Below are positions 54,643 to 63,911 of a stretch of 64,000 bases of DNA, in pieces. Within the stretch, counting starts at the first letter, position 1, and every line of letters starts with the position of its first letter. A model generated the notes under the pieces. The model was not told where the DNA came from. It did not search any database and saw nothing but the letters and a program-made list of their open reading frames with translations. Source of the DNA: Paraglaciecola mesophila (GTDB lineage: Bacteria > Pseudomonadota > Gammaproteobacteria > Enterobacterales > Alteromonadaceae); NCBI RefSeq assembly GCF_009906955.1, contig NZ_CP047656.1, forward strand, positions 2,565,001 to 2,629,000, in the 5' to 3' direction. Made by a program: the position numbers and the translations under genes.

Positions 54643-55941
54643 TTATAACAACTTTTTAGCTGCTTGCTTTCTCAGCCCAGAAAAAATTGCCTCTGCTACG
54701 TAGGGCGGAAAGTTAGTGGGTATTTTACCTTCGACTTGAGTAATGGCGTTTTCAACATTATCGATAAAGTATTCGTAGTGCGAAGCAGCTTTGTCTGAGG
54801 GGTATTTCACATACTTGGCAGTCGATACAAAATGACGGGGCTGAATATCGTTCCACTTCCAGTGCGTATTTTTTCCTTTTAAAGACATGGCCATTTTAAT
54901 CTTTTGCGGCTGTAAGGTTTTTTTCGATGCACTTTTTAACATCACAGGGAACGCGGATAAGACGTCATACAGAGGAGTCATTCTATATGTGTTTTCAGGC
55001 TCTAAGAATACGCTAAAGTTCTTACCGTGCCCGTCAATAGCAGCAATTAGCCAAAAGAATATCTGAGTTTTAAAAAACGTTGCTCTATCTTTTCTGTTAG
55101 ACGAAGCCGTGAGCAAGCTTAAACAGTCTGTTATTCCTGGACCACCATCGGACTGGTATTTTTGAGCAGATGAAATGCCCATTGCCTGACAAAAATCTTC
55201 TTGGGGGAGACGCATGAGCCAGGAACCATCAGAAGCATATTTGCGATCAAAGCGTTCAACACTTAGTACTTTCTGGTCGCCAAAGTAAAGCACCTCCGAA
55301 TTGGCCACATTAAAACCAAATGCTCTCGCAAGCTCTAGGCAAATAAACTCGTTCTCACAACTGTCGGTTAAATCGATTCCCACCTGTGGTAACTCGCCCA
55401 TGGGTAATTTCATTATATGACTTGTTGGTGTTGAACCTATTGGCTTTGCCCATTGTTGACCAATTTTAAGTAAAGCGGTTTTCTCTTGAGCGCCAGCAAT
55501 CGAAATCCGAAAGTCGTCATCGTCACCTTCCATCCCAAGTGCTGTATGTTTGTAGCCTTGTAATAACTTCTCAACGTTTTGATCTGACAACATCTTGTAG
55601 TTTAGTTGGTTTACAGACTCTGGTTGTTCTGAGGATAATTGAATAGCCCCCACACAATCTTTGCCTATTGCCGCTAAAAGATCGAAGGCATGTCCGGAGC
55701 CGACGTTGAATCTAATTTGTATTTTATTTCGTATGTTTGGATTATCGGGAAGCAAATTGTCGAAGAAGTTATACACTAGATCACCAGTGTATTTTTGCTT
55801 TGTAATGGGTAACGACAAAGAAATAGGGCGCGCGCCTACGCGCTTCATCCACTGCTCGGTATAAGAAAAATGTAGTCCACCGCTCTTATCTTTTAACAGT
55901 ATACCTACTTTGACCCCGTTAAGGCTTACCAGCAACTGCAT
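54643..55941 (-). CDS. hipA: HipA family serine/threonine-kinase toxin
   Basis: 432 residues from ATG 55941, with AGGAG 7 bp upstream and one base after the hipB stop. The N-terminal domain (about 1-110, LVSLNGVKVGILL) precedes the kinase. The Ser loop is ISIAGAQEKTALL (about 145-157), catalytic Asp in AIDGHGKNFSV (about 305) and Mg-binding Asp in PLYDVLSAFP. E. coli HipA phosphorylates glutamyl-tRNA synthetase and induces dormancy; the target here is unknown. Active-site residues look intact. Confidence 0.92.
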   Translation of the reverse strand: MQLLVSLNGVKVGILLKDKSGGLHFSYTEQWMKRVGARPISLSLPITKQKYTGDLVYNFFDNLLPDNPNIRNKIQIRFNVGSGHAFDLLAAIGKDCVGAIQLSSEQPESVNQLNYKMLSDQNVEKLLQGYKHTALGMEGDDDDFRISIAGAQEKTALLKIGQQWAKPIGSTPTSHIMKLPMGELPQVGIDLTDSCENEFICLELARAFGFNVANSEVLYFGDQKVLSVERFDRKYASDGSWLMRLPQEDFCQAMGISSAQKYQSDGGPGITDCLSLLTASSNRKDRATFFKTQIFFWLIAAIDGHGKNFSVFLEPENTYRMTPLYDVLSAFPVMLKSASKKTLQPQKIKMAMSLKGKNTHWKWNDIQPRHFVSTAKYVKYPSDKAASHYEYFIDNVENAITQVEGKIPTNFPPYVAEAIFSGLRKQAAKKLL

Positions 55942-55942
55942 A

Positions 55943-56203
55943 TTACCACTCCTGATCCCAGCCGCTTTCGGTCTTTTGGTCGCTTTCATTTACTTGCTTC
56001 GGCTTAAGCTCAATAGAGAGACCTAGTTCATGGGCAATTTTAAATAATGTATCAATACGGGTGTTACCCGCTGAGTTTTCAATAGCCGAGATGGTTTTTT
56101 GCTTTAAACCAACATGCTCGGCCACATCGGTCTGCGTTCGTGCCAGCTTATTTCGATGCAGCTTTATATAATCAGCCAGTTCTTTTGAGTTATTAAGCTT
56201 CAT
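55943..56203 (-). CDS. hipB: HipB-like antitoxin, XRE family
   Basis: 86 residues. A Cro/C1-type HTH (about 8-65; ARTQTDVAEHVGLKQKTISAIE) with a short hydrophilic tail (KPKQVNESDQKTESGWDQEW) that ends in Trp, like the HipB C-terminus that is turned over by protease. It neutralises HipA and represses the operon. Four operator repeats lie directly upstream. Confidence 0.9.
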   Translation of the reverse strand: MKLNNSKELADYIKLHRNKLARTQTDVAEHVGLKQKTISAIENSAGNTRIDTLFKIAHELGLSIELKPKQVNESDQKTESGWDQEW

Positions 56204-56219
56204 TATGTCTCTCCACTAT

Positions 56220-56321
56220 TAATCCCTTTAAGGTATAACTATAAGTCTAACCCCTAAAAGGTATATAAAATTTAATATACCCTTAGCGGTATATATGTCA
56301 AATTATACCTTTCAGGGTATT
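56220..56321. promoter_or_regulatory. hipBA operator array, four sites at 28-bp spacing
   Basis: Four 18-bp sites start at 56220, 56248, 56276 and 56304. Shared pattern TAWACCCYTWARGGTATA; the third is closest to a perfect palindrome (TATACC-N6-GGTATA). The exact 28-bp step puts sites on nearly the same face of the helix every 2.7 turns, suiting cooperative HipB dimer binding and DNA bending. E. coli sites read TATCC-N8-GGATA, so the specificity differs. Confidence 0.8.
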
Positions 56322-56574
56322 GTTATCTACCTTAAAGAAATGAATGAGTGGGAAGTTAATCGAACAAAGACATCCATCTTTAAATTCGTATAGAAAACTC
56401 TCCTGCTTGGAACGGACGATACCCCTCAACAAACGTTAAAGTACTTTGAAGTTTAATGATTGGGGATTTTTACTAGAAAAGTGAGCGTTGAGGTCTGAGA
56501 ATGGCGCGTAAGGTCAATTTTCAGGCAAACGCCAAGGCTACAATGTATGCATTAGATGTGTTAGTTGTAATGTT
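56322..56574. other. spacer between hipBA operators and transposase
   Basis: No gene recognised. A partial fifth operator-like half-site (CTACCTTAAAG) lies near 56328. The left inverted repeat of the transposase unit is at 56512-56526. Confidence 0.4.
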
Positions 56575-57619
56575 TTATGCGCGTTTTAACAACGCTTTCG
56601 CTTTGGTCATCCCCCGCAGTCGTTGATGATGGGTGTGGCGCTTAAAGGCATTCATCATTTGCTCTGCACCTGCTGCGTAACAGAAGTGTTTTTCAAACTC
56701 AGTGGTTAAGGTTAACCACTGAGCAGAGTCTAGTCCCAATCTTTGTAGAATAGGGTTGAGAGTGTTATCAATATGACCGGCCTTATCATCACGAATGCAT
56801 CGTCCTGTAGTGTCGACAAGCTCACAATAGTCTTTGAGTGAATACGCAATACCTCGAGGCATATTTCCACGAGGGTTGCCCACAAAGGGCATCAAAACGC
56901 TTGGTTGTGATTGTTGGTTTTTAACGGCGTGAATGCGCTTTTTGATACTGGTGTGTTTTGACGTTTCAGGTGTTTTTGCCATTTTTGCGCGAATGGGATT
57001 TAAATCTACATACGCCATACACGCCAGCACAGCACTTTCATCTAGTAGTGCTTGGGACTTAAATCGCCCTTCCCAGAAACGACCAGTGCAGCCGTCTTCT
57101 TTATTGGCTTGACGAGCTATATACTCATTCAAGTCACGCATAAACCAGCTTATGTCGTACAAGCGTAGCCGATAGGTTTCAACGGTCTCATCAAAGGTTA
57201 TTAGCTCGCCTTGGCTCAGCGTATCACCATTCATGTATTTCTGAGTCAGCAATGTGCCTCTGTGCAGCTTGTGATAGCGCCTCAACACTTCGTCGCTATC
57301 CCAACTGTCAGCCATTGCTTTATCCACACATAGCACCACATGCGTGTGATTAGTCATAACCGCATAAGCACAAATGTCGATGGCAAATACCGTAGATAAA
57401 AACGACAAACGTTCTTCTACCCAACCACGGCGATGCTCGTAACTTTGCCCAGAGTATTTATCTTTTCCACACAAGAAAGAACGCCGCACACAGCGGGAAA
57501 CACAATGGTAATAGGGCGTATCGATTAAACTTATTTGGCTTTTTCGAGGTTGAGGCATAATCCATCTACCTGACAGAATGAAACACAAATTAAGTGTAGT
57601 TCAGCCCTGAAAGTTGACC
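56512..57619 (-). mobile_element. Y1-transposase unit bracketed by inverted repeats
   Basis: GGTCAATTTTCAGGC (56512-56526) and GCCCTGAAAGTTGACC (57604-57619) are inverted copies differing by one substitution and one base. They enclose a single transposase gene with about 50 bp on each side. True IS200/605 ends are hairpins rather than terminal inverted repeats, so the limits are a proposal. Confidence 0.5.
56575..57558 (-). CDS. transposase, IS200/RAYT-like Y1 family
   Basis: 327 residues from ATG 57558; a TTG 30 nt upstream is rejected. The N-terminal Y1 domain starts SLIDTPYYHCVSRCVRRSFLC, has the HUH metal motif in MTNHTHVVL (about 78) and the region GRFWEGRFKSQ (about 165) with Tyr-rich helices. 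A C-terminal extension (about 230-327) is typical of the longer REP-associated type. It should cut and rejoin single-stranded DNA. Length and motifs look intact. Confidence 0.85.
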   Translation of the reverse strand: MPQPRKSQISLIDTPYYHCVSRCVRRSFLCGKDKYSGQSYEHRRGWVEERLSFLSTVFAIDICAYAVMTNHTHVVLCVDKAMADSWDSDEVLRRYHKLHRGTLLTQKYMNGDTLSQGELITFDETVETYRLRLYDISWFMRDLNEYIARQANKEDGCTGRFWEGRFKSQALLDESAVLACMAYVDLNPIRAKMAKTPETSKHTSIKKRIHAVKNQQSQPSVLMPFVGNPRGNMPRGIAYSLKDYCELVDTTGRCIRDDKAGHIDNTLNPILQRLGLDSAQWLTLTTEFEKHFCYAAGAEQMMNAFKRHTHHQRLRGMTKAKALLKRA

Positions 57620-58011
57620 ATTTTTATCTTGGGTGTCTTTACATCGTTCCTTTTTCATCACCACATTCTTCAAACGAATAATCTAGTGGCATAGCCCACT
57701 TGGACACTACATTTACGTGCTTTTGCATACTTTTGTTGTGGTAATTACTCAGGTATCAACTCTTGCAAGATCAAACACTGAAGGGATCTAAACCGGAAAG
57801 CCCTTCATCAGAATACCGTATCATTCTTTGCAAAAAGTGCCACAACCCGCTTCAGAATGTATCAATTTGTAAAAACAGTGCCTGTAAGCGGCATAAACCT
57901 ATTTGTTTATTCGCTTTCAAAGATTACTTAAGCTATTAACTAACTCTTATGGACAGTGGTAGAACTCTTAATTTCTTAACCAAAACAAATTCAATACGTT
58001 AGGATGCAAGA
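57620..58011. other. intergenic region upstream of the Asp-box lipoprotein
   Basis: About 390 bp, A/T-rich, with no gene, tRNA or clear repeat found. Promoters for the lipoprotein gene probably lie near its right end. Confidence 0.4.
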
Positions 58012-59139
58012 ATGAAAAATTCAGCACATTTATTATTAGCAAGTCTGATTACTTGTATTTTATTCAAGTTAACTGGCTGTAATAGTGATTCCAATCCGGT
58101 TGAATCTGCGCCTCCCCTTGAACCCGAGACCGGTATAACCTTCTCTCACACTAACCTAGAGGGAGTCACTTTCAATCACTTTTTGAAATCCGACGAAGGG
58201 TTGTATGCGGCAACGAACGCCGGGGTTTACCAATTGAAGGATGAGCAATGGGTGAACCTAACTGACTTCGAACAATGGGAGGTGTTTGACCTAGAAGCAG
58301 TAGGTTCTGGCCACTATCTGGCTTCAGTTAAACAGAACAGCGATTTTTATTTAGTGGAATCAACAGATAGTGGTGTTTCTTGGGAGCAAATAGAAAGTAA
58401 CTTTGGTCAAATCTCTGGTGATAGTGAGGATATTACTATCGAATCTTTTTCACTGGATGAAAAGATCCAAGCACTGGCATATGATCAGGAGACTGGTTTG
58501 CTGTATGGCACCGGATTAAATGTGTTAGCTGTTTCTGGCGATTATGGCCGTACTTGGAGCACCTTAACTGGAGAATGGCAAGGTTTTGCAAAAGGCTATG
58601 CCGCGTTAACAATTGATTTTAATAGTTCCAAAATATGGTTTGGTGGCCAAAATGCAGTTGAACAGTCTCGATTGTTGAGCTACGACTTAAATCTACTTGA
58701 AGCTAAGACCTATAACTCTATGACGGATATAACCGGTGAGCCAGGGACCGTCAAAAATATTCGCTTCGCCCCAAATAACCCCGACATTATGTATGCCTCT
58801 GGCGAGCCAGGTATTATGTCCTCACTAGATGGAGGGGACACATGGGAAGAGTTTTATTTTAATGAAAACTCTCGCTTTTATTTTGGCTTGCTTATTGACA
58901 TCAATCAATCGGAAACCATGTATACGTCTGGTTGGAACAAAGTCTTCTCGGAACCTCAACCATTTTACTTAGAGCGCACAACTAATGGCGGAGCAACTTG
59001 GGAGAAATTTGAATATGTCGATGAAGCTGACATTTTTGGTGGTGTATGGAGTATGTATGCGGAATATGGACTAGAAGAATCGATACTTTACTTTGGCTTA
59101 TATAAAGGCGGGGTCATGAAAGTCACCGTTAAAAATTAG
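58012..59139 (+). CDS. lipoprotein with BNR/Asp-box beta-propeller
   Basis: 375 residues. The lipobox LTGC places the acylated Cys at residue 23. The mature part is a beta-propeller with four Asp-box turns: STDSGVSWEQI (about 123), SGDYGRTWSTL (about 178), SLDGGDTWEEF (about 272) and TTNGGATWEKF (about 323). Such folds occur in sialidases, YCF48-type assembly factors and binding proteins; no catalytic Arg triad of sialidases is evident, so binding is more likely than hydrolysis. It stands alone at the end of the accessory segment. Confidence 0.72.
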   Translation: MKNSAHLLLASLITCILFKLTGCNSDSNPVESAPPLEPETGITFSHTNLEGVTFNHFLKSDEGLYAATNAGVYQLKDEQWVNLTDFEQWEVFDLEAVGSGHYLASVKQNSDFYLVESTDSGVSWEQIESNFGQISGDSEDITIESFSLDEKIQALAYDQETGLLYGTGLNVLAVSGDYGRTWSTLTGEWQGFAKGYAALTIDFNSSKIWFGGQNAVEQSRLLSYDLNLLEAKTYNSMTDITGEPGTVKNIRFAPNNPDIMYASGEPGIMSSLDGGDTWEEFYFNENSRFYFGLLIDINQSETMYTSGWNKVFSEPQPFYLERTTNGGATWEKFEYVDEADIFGGVWSMYAEYGLEESILYFGLYKGGVMKVTVKN

Positions 59140-59208
59140 TCAACATTATTGCTATTGGTAAGACCCTAGCGCATTAGACACTTTATAATTGCATAAACTA
59201 TGAGGTTT

Positions 59209-59263
59209 CGCTGAGTGGTTAATTATTTACTAATACCAAGTAGGCACTTGTGGGTTTGGTATA
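59209..59263. repeat. third, degraded copy of the MITE-type end
   Basis: CGCTGAGTGGTTAATTATTT (59209-59228) is identical to the arm at 37098-37117. It continues into an inverted pair TAATACCAAG ... TTTGGTATA (59231-59263). No coding capacity. Confidence 0.5.
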
Positions 59264-59318
59264 AAGGTGAGCGTTTGGGTAAGCTCATGGAATGGACTGA
59301 AATACACTCAGAGTTAAC

Positions 59319-59350
59319 CTGACAGCACCACTTGCACATGGTGCTGTCAG
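59319..59350. terminator. perfect 12-bp hairpin downstream of yiiD
   Basis: CTGACAGCACCA/TGGTGCTGTCAG with an 8-nt loop lies 9 bp after the yiiD stop. The stem is GC-rich but the T-run is absent; it could stop or protect the yiiD mRNA 3' end. Confidence 0.5.
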
Positions 59351-59359
59351 CGATAAACC

Positions 59360-60286
59360 TTAGATACTTTCGTCTTCTTTTGGCTCGTTTTCTGGGGGGA
59401 GTATCCAGTACACGCCGCTGAATTCGGCGACGGCAGTGTCGCCATCTAGAATATCAACTTGTAATTTGATGTGGCACTTCTTACCTTTGGCTAAGGCTTC
59501 AAACTTGCCGCTTAGGGTTTCTATATGACATAAGGCCCTAGGCTGCATGGTGATGGGCTTGTGATAATGGATATTACCGTCGCCTAACACTATTTCGCCG
59601 GCTAGGTTCTTTTGCTTAAGTTGCAGAAAGATCATCCCCCAACCCGTTAGCGTCGCTAACGAAAAAATGCTTCCGGCGAACATTGTCCCGTGCAGGTTAA
59701 TATTTCTATTTAGTGAAGCGCGGTTCTCTAAGGTTTTGCCAGAATATTGATAAAGCTTAATGCCCATTTGCTCACTAATGGGAATGGTGTCATGCCAGGT
59801 ATCTTGTAATTCCTTACACCATTTAGGGTGCAGCAAAATCGTATTGTGCTCTAAAAGGCGCTTGACCATTTGTTGGCGCTTTAGCTTGCCCAGTTCGGTA
59901 GAGGCTTCTTTTTCTACTTCAAAACCACAACTTTCAAAAAAGGGCGTCGACAGCTCACGGCTGTTTGTCACCATACGTACCGCCCCTTCTTGGCGCGCAA
60001 CCGATTCAAGCGAAGACATGATCATTTTTGCTAACCCCCGACCTTGGGCTTCATTGGCAACAGCGATATGGCGGATCTGCGCTTCTTCTGCGCTGTTCAT
60101 ATGCACACGACCAATGGCAATCACTTCACCTTTGTTGTTGCGGATCATACGATGTTCACTGACTTGCTCGTATTCGTCTTTTTCAGAGCCTTGGGGGAAG
60201 TTCCACGGCTTGCGTAGCATTAACCAGCGAAATTCGAAGTACGCGTCAAACTCAGCATCTGTTTCTGGGGTTTCAATTTTATACAT
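59360..60286 (-). CDS. yiiD: GNAT acetyltransferase-thioesterase fusion, YiiD/FabY type
   Basis: 308 residues. The N-terminal GNAT domain (about 1-145) has IRHIAVANEAQGRGLAKMIM with the acetyl-CoA loop. The C-terminal YiiD hotdog domain (about 155-300) has NRNINLHGTMFAGSIFSLATLTGW. In E. coli YiiD (FabY) supports initiation of fatty acid synthesis. Gene order yihY/dtd/yiiD is conserved with E. coli. Located 95 bp after dtd on the same strand. Confidence 0.88.
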   Translation of the reverse strand: MYKIETPETDAEFDAYFEFRWLMLRKPWNFPQGSEKDEYEQVSEHRMIRNNKGEVIAIGRVHMNSAEEAQIRHIAVANEAQGRGLAKMIMSSLESVARQEGAVRMVTNSRELSTPFFESCGFEVEKEASTELGKLKRQQMVKRLLEHNTILLHPKWCKELQDTWHDTIPISEQMGIKLYQYSGKTLENRASLNRNINLHGTMFAGSIFSLATLTGWGMIFLQLKQKNLAGEIVLGDGNIHYHKPITMQPRALCHIETLSGKFEALAKGKKCHIKLQVDILDGDTAVAEFSGVYWILPPENEPKEDESI

Positions 60287-60381
60287 TATGATGCACTTAT
60301 CCTTATGGAAATATCGATAACCTGAGGCCAGATTACACTAGCCAGCCCACCATTAAATAGCATTCGATGCTTGGTAGCAAA

Positions 60382-60819
60382 TTAGACACTCAAGCTGAAG
60401 GTGACTGGGCCGTCGTTTACTAAACTAACTTGCATGTTTGCGCCAAAACGCCCTGTTTCGCAGTTGATCTCGCTATTTTTACCCAGTTCAACAAAATAGT
60501 TGTACAGAGATTCGCCCAATTGAGGACTGGCGCCTTGAGAAAAACCGGGGCGATTCCCTTTGTTCGTTTGTGCCACCAAGGTAAATTGAGAGACCACCAG
60601 CAGTCCACCGCCTACTTGTTTGAGGTTCAAGTTCATTTTGCCGTTTTCATCACTAAAAATTCGGTAATTCAAAACACGCTCAAAAAGCTTTTTGGCCTTT
60701 TCTTCGTTATCGTCTTTTTCTACACCTAATAGTAGCAAAATACCTTGCTCTATCTGCCCTGTCACCTGTTCATCGACTGTGACCTTAGCTTCACTCACCC
60801 GTTGGATTAAGCCAATCAT
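60382..60819 (-). CDS. dtd: D-aminoacyl-tRNA deacylase
   Basis: 145 residues. The catalytic elements [19 protein letters not shown] (SQFTL at about 79) and the Gly-cisPro-type NDGPVTF at the C-terminus (about 135) are intact. It hydrolyses D-amino acids from tRNA. Its ATG overlaps the stop of the prolyl aminopeptidase gene by 4 bp, so translation is coupled. Confidence 0.96.
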   Translation of the reverse strand: MIGLIQRVSEAKVTVDEQVTGQIEQGILLLLGVEKDDNEEKAKKLFERVLNYRIFSDENGKMNLNLKQVGGGLLVVSQFTLVAQTNKGNRPGFSQGASPQLGESLYNYFVELGKNSEINCETGRFGANMQVSLVNDGPVTFSLSV

Positions 60820-61784
60820 TGTTGCTCCTTAATAAAACCTGCCATGGCTTTTGCGGCCAAACATAACGCCGCACTAATTTTCGGCTCATTTGCGCTATGC
60901 CCAGACTCAGGGACTATCGTAAGTTGGCTAGCGGGCCACGCTTCGTTAAGTAAGTAAGCGCCCTGTATTTTGCACACACAGTCGTAGCGCCCATGAATAA
61001 TCGTCGCGGGTATATGCTTAATTTTATGAATATTATTCAATATGAAGTTAGGTTCAATAAAGCATAAGTGCTTAATATAATGGCATTCAAGAATCGCTAG
61101 GCTTATGCCTCTGTGTACATCTGGCACCAGCTCATCTTCATGTAATTTACAATGCAGCTTGCTAATGCGCGCCTCCCATAAACACCAGGCTTTAATCGCT
61201 GCCATTTTGTGTACTTCATCGCTGCCGGTAAACAATGCGTAATAAGCGTCAACCAAAGAGGTGCTTTTACTCTTGTCTGCCACAGGATGCACAAACTCTT
61301 GGTAATAATCAGGGAATAATTGTGCCGCGCCGCCTTGCGCATCAAGGTACCAATGGAAGTCTTCTCTTCGTCCTAGAAAGCTGCCACGCAATATCAAACC
61401 TTTTACCGTTTGCGGTTGCTCGATTGCGGCTAGCATGGCTAAGGTCGCTCCCCAAGAACCGCCAAACAATACCCACTGTTGCACGCCTAAGTGCTTTCTT
61501 ATCAGTGAGATGTCGTTTAACAAATCCTGCGTTGTGTTGTTCTCAATGCTGCCAAATGGCGTGGATTGGCCACTCCCTCTTTGGTCGAACCCGATGATCC
61601 AGTACTTTTCTGGGTCAAAGAAACGGCGATAATGAGCAAAAAGCCCCGCCCCCGGGCCGCCGTGCAAAAACAGCACAGGTATGCCTTTCGGGTTGCCGCT
61701 TTGCTCTACATATAGCGAGTGCCCTGTGCCAACGGCAAGCATTTCACTAAAAAAGGGTTTAATTGCAGGATAGAGTTCGCTCAT
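60816..61784 (-). CDS. pip: prolyl aminopeptidase (alpha/beta hydrolase)
   Basis: 322 residues. HGGPGAG (about 41), nucleophile Ser in [10 protein letters not shown] (about 109), Asp in [10 protein letters not shown] (about 265) and His in ESGHSANEP (about 292) form the S33 family triad. It releases N-terminal proline from peptides. Overlaps dtd by 4 bp. Confidence 0.92.
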   Translation of the reverse strand: MSELYPAIKPFFSEMLAVGTGHSLYVEQSGNPKGIPVLFLHGGPGAGLFAHYRRFFDPEKYWIIGFDQRGSGQSTPFGSIENNTTQDLLNDISLIRKHLGVQQWVLFGGSWGATLAMLAAIEQPQTVKGLILRGSFLGRREDFHWYLDAQGGAAQLFPDYYQEFVHPVADKSKSTSLVDAYYALFTGSDEVHKMAAIKAWCLWEARISKLHCKLHEDELVPDVHRGISLAILECHYIKHLCFIEPNFILNNIHKIKHIPATIIHGRYDCVCKIQGAYLLNEAWPASQLTIVPESGHSANEPKISAALCLAAKAMAGFIKEQQ

Positions 61785-61914
61785 AGCAGTCAGCCAGTTA
61801 ATTAATAAAATCAGACTTTTGGATAATTATGGTTGTATCATAAATAACGTTTAATTGTCGCGCACACGTTAAACCCCTTCTGACTTCGATGACTTATTAA
61901 AAGGAAATACAATT

Positions 61915-62337
61915 ATGTCACTCATATTAAATATTATTTGGTGGATATTCGGCGGAATTTTCATGGGGCTATCTTACATGCTTTTAGGACTACTCATGTT
62001 TATCACCATTATCGGTATTCCTTGGGGTCGCGCGGCATTCAACTTTGGTTTACTTATGTTTTGGCCTTTCGGAAGAGTCGCTGTAAGTAGAGCTGCCTAT
62101 AATGGACGAGATGATATCGGCACAGGCACTTTAGGCTTACTAGGAAATATAATTTGGTTCGTGTTTGCCGGGATTTGGTTAACAATTGGCCATATTGTTT
62201 CTGCATTTTTTTGTGCGATCACGATTATCGGTATTCCTTTTGCTTTACAACATATCAAGTTTGCTATGATGGCCCCTATGCCAATTGGCAAAGTTATTAT
62301 TTCAAAAGACGAGGCCCGCGCAAAAGGGCTGTATTAA
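61915..62337 (+). CDS. yccF: YccF domain-containing inner-membrane protein
   Basis: 140 residues with two near-identical halves: LLMFITIIGIPWGRAAFNFG (about 23) and CAITIIGIPFALQHIKFAM (about 102), each after a long hydrophobic segment. This duplicated IIGIPW pattern defines YccF. Four membrane segments are expected; function unknown. AAGGAAA precedes the ATG. The DUF2959 gene follows 21 bp downstream. Confidence 0.9.
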   Translation: MSLILNIIWWIFGGIFMGLSYMLLGLLMFITIIGIPWGRAAFNFGLLMFWPFGRVAVSRAAYNGRDDIGTGTLGLLGNIIWFVFAGIWLTIGHIVSAFFCAITIIGIPFALQHIKFAMMAPMPIGKVIISKDEARAKGLY

Positions 62338-62358
62338 AAACGGTTAGTTAAGGACATT

Positions 62359-62994
62359 ATGAAACATTACATCATACTCACATTGGCCTTAGGCCTATTC
62401 AGCTGTCAAAGCGCCTATTATGCTGCTTGGGAAAAGGTAGGAGTTGAAAAGCGCGATATCATGGTTGATCGCGTTGAAGATGCCAAAGAATCCCAAGAAG
62501 ATGCTCAACAACAGTTTAGCGATGCACTGGAACAATTTACACATTTGATGAATTACGATGGCGGTGAATTGCAAGATGTTTACGAAGAGCTAAAAGACCA
62601 ATACGAAGAAAGTAACCAAGCTGCCACTGAAGTCACTAAGCGCATTAATAAAGTAGAAAGCGTGGCCGATGCGTTATTTGACGAATGGGAAACTGAACTT
62701 GATAAGTATAGCAACGCGGGGCTTCGCCGAGAAAGCGCGAATAAACTGAAAGACACTCAGCGTCGTTATGCGAGCTTGGTCAAAAGCATGCGTAAAGCAG
62801 AAGCCAAAATGGAGCCTGTTTTATCTGCGCTACAAGACAACGTACTGTATTTAAAACATAACTTAAATGCGACTGCGATAGGGGCGCTACAGAGTGAATT
62901 TAATGGCGTTAAAAATGATATTAACCAGCTAATTGCTGAAATGAATAACGCCATCAAAGAATCAAACGCGTTTATCTCCAGTATGCGAGACTAA
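62359..62994 (+). CDS. DUF2959 lipoprotein
   Basis: 211 residues. The signal ends LFSC (Cys at about 16), so it is probably lipid-anchored. The rest is a long helical coiled coil with the family start YYAAWEKVGVEKRDIMVDRV and the block FTHLMNYDGGELQDVYEEL. Function is unknown. AAGGACAT precedes the ATG; it is probably co-transcribed with yccF. Confidence 0.86.
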   Translation: MKHYIILTLALGLFSCQSAYYAAWEKVGVEKRDIMVDRVEDAKESQEDAQQQFSDALEQFTHLMNYDGGELQDVYEELKDQYEESNQAATEVTKRINKVESVADALFDEWETELDKYSNAGLRRESANKLKDTQRRYASLVKSMRKAEAKMEPVLSALQDNVLYLKHNLNATAIGALQSEFNGVKNDINQLIAEMNNAIKESNAFISSMRD

Positions 62995-63008
62995 TTCGTT
63001 GTCATACG

Positions 63009-63911
63009 CTACGCAGGCGATTGAGGGTCATCCTCGTCGACCTGCGTAAAACTCTCTTCAGCTTCCTCGTGAAAAAACACTTCAATAACGTGGGTTAGTT
63101 CCGCCCCCAGCAATACCACAATCCAAGATAAATATACCCAGACGAACAAGATAGGAATAACCGCCATTGCGCCATAAATCATTTGATACGATGGAAAATG
63201 AGTGATGTAAAAGGAGAAGCCTTTCTTGGACAATTCAAACAATAATGCCCCCATAAAGGCACCAACTAGGGCGTGACGAGGATTAATGCGTTTGTTCGGT
63301 ACAATCATATAAATAATGAAGAACGCACACACCGATGCAATAAACGGCACGATCTTAAGCATGGCAGTGGTTGCGCCCATCGTATATGCCTCTGCGGAGT
63401 TCGCGAACGCCACTAGATAAGAACTCATGATTACACTTAAACCAATTAACAGCGGCCCAAGCGTAAGGATCATCCAGTAAATAGCGAAGGTAAAAATAAT
63501 GGGACGTTCGCTTTTCGCTTGCCATATGCGGTTTAAGGTTTTATCAATATTTGAGATAAGCAATAAAGCCACCACCACTAAAGATAAAATCCCGATTGCG
63601 CCCATTTTTGACGCATTTCCTACAAACTCCGCCACATAACCTTGAATTTGATCACCCGAGGTAGGGATAAAATTACCGAAAATGAGCGCCTCTATATCAC
63701 CACGCACTTCTGAAAAGGCAGGAAAGGCCGACAAAATGGTGAAGAACACCATGATAAACGGCACCAAAGATAATAAAGACACATAGGCCAAGTGCCCTGC
63801 AGAAACGGTGATTCCGTCTCGCTGGCAATGGCTTACAAACATACGAGCAAAAATATTCGCTTTGGGTAACCAGCGCCTGAATAGATCCGATAGGATAACT
63901 TTGGGCTCCAT
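63009..63911 (-). CDS. yihY: YihY/BrkB family inner-membrane protein
   Basis: 300 residues with six membrane helices and the family blocks LAYVSLLSLVPFIMVFFTIL (about 42), VYLSWIVVLLGAELTH (about 258) and the intervening YGAMAVIPILFVW. The old ribonuclease BN label is wrong for this family. A role in envelope transport is possible but unproven. It lies near dtd and yiiD as in E. coli, but with yccF and the DUF2959 gene between. Confidence 0.9.
   Translation of the reverse strand: MEPKVILSDLFRRWLPKANIFARMFVSHCQRDGITVSAGHLAYVSLLSLVPFIMVFFTILSAFPAFSEVRGDIEALIFGNFIPTSGDQIQGYVAEFVGNASKMGAIGILSLVVVALLLISNIDKTLNRIWQAKSERPIIFTFAIYWMILTLGPLLIGLSVIMSSYLVAFANSAEAYTMGATTAMLKIVPFIASVCAFFIIYMIVPNKRINPRHALVGAFMGALLFELSKKGFSFYITHFPSYQMIYGAMAVIPILFVWVYLSWIVVLLGAELTHVIEVFFHEEAEESFTQVDEDDPQSPA

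Noticed and set aside
59760..60320. 186-codon plus-strand frame opposite yiiD
   Set aside because: It is a shadow of the GNAT domain of yiiD; length alone is not evidence.
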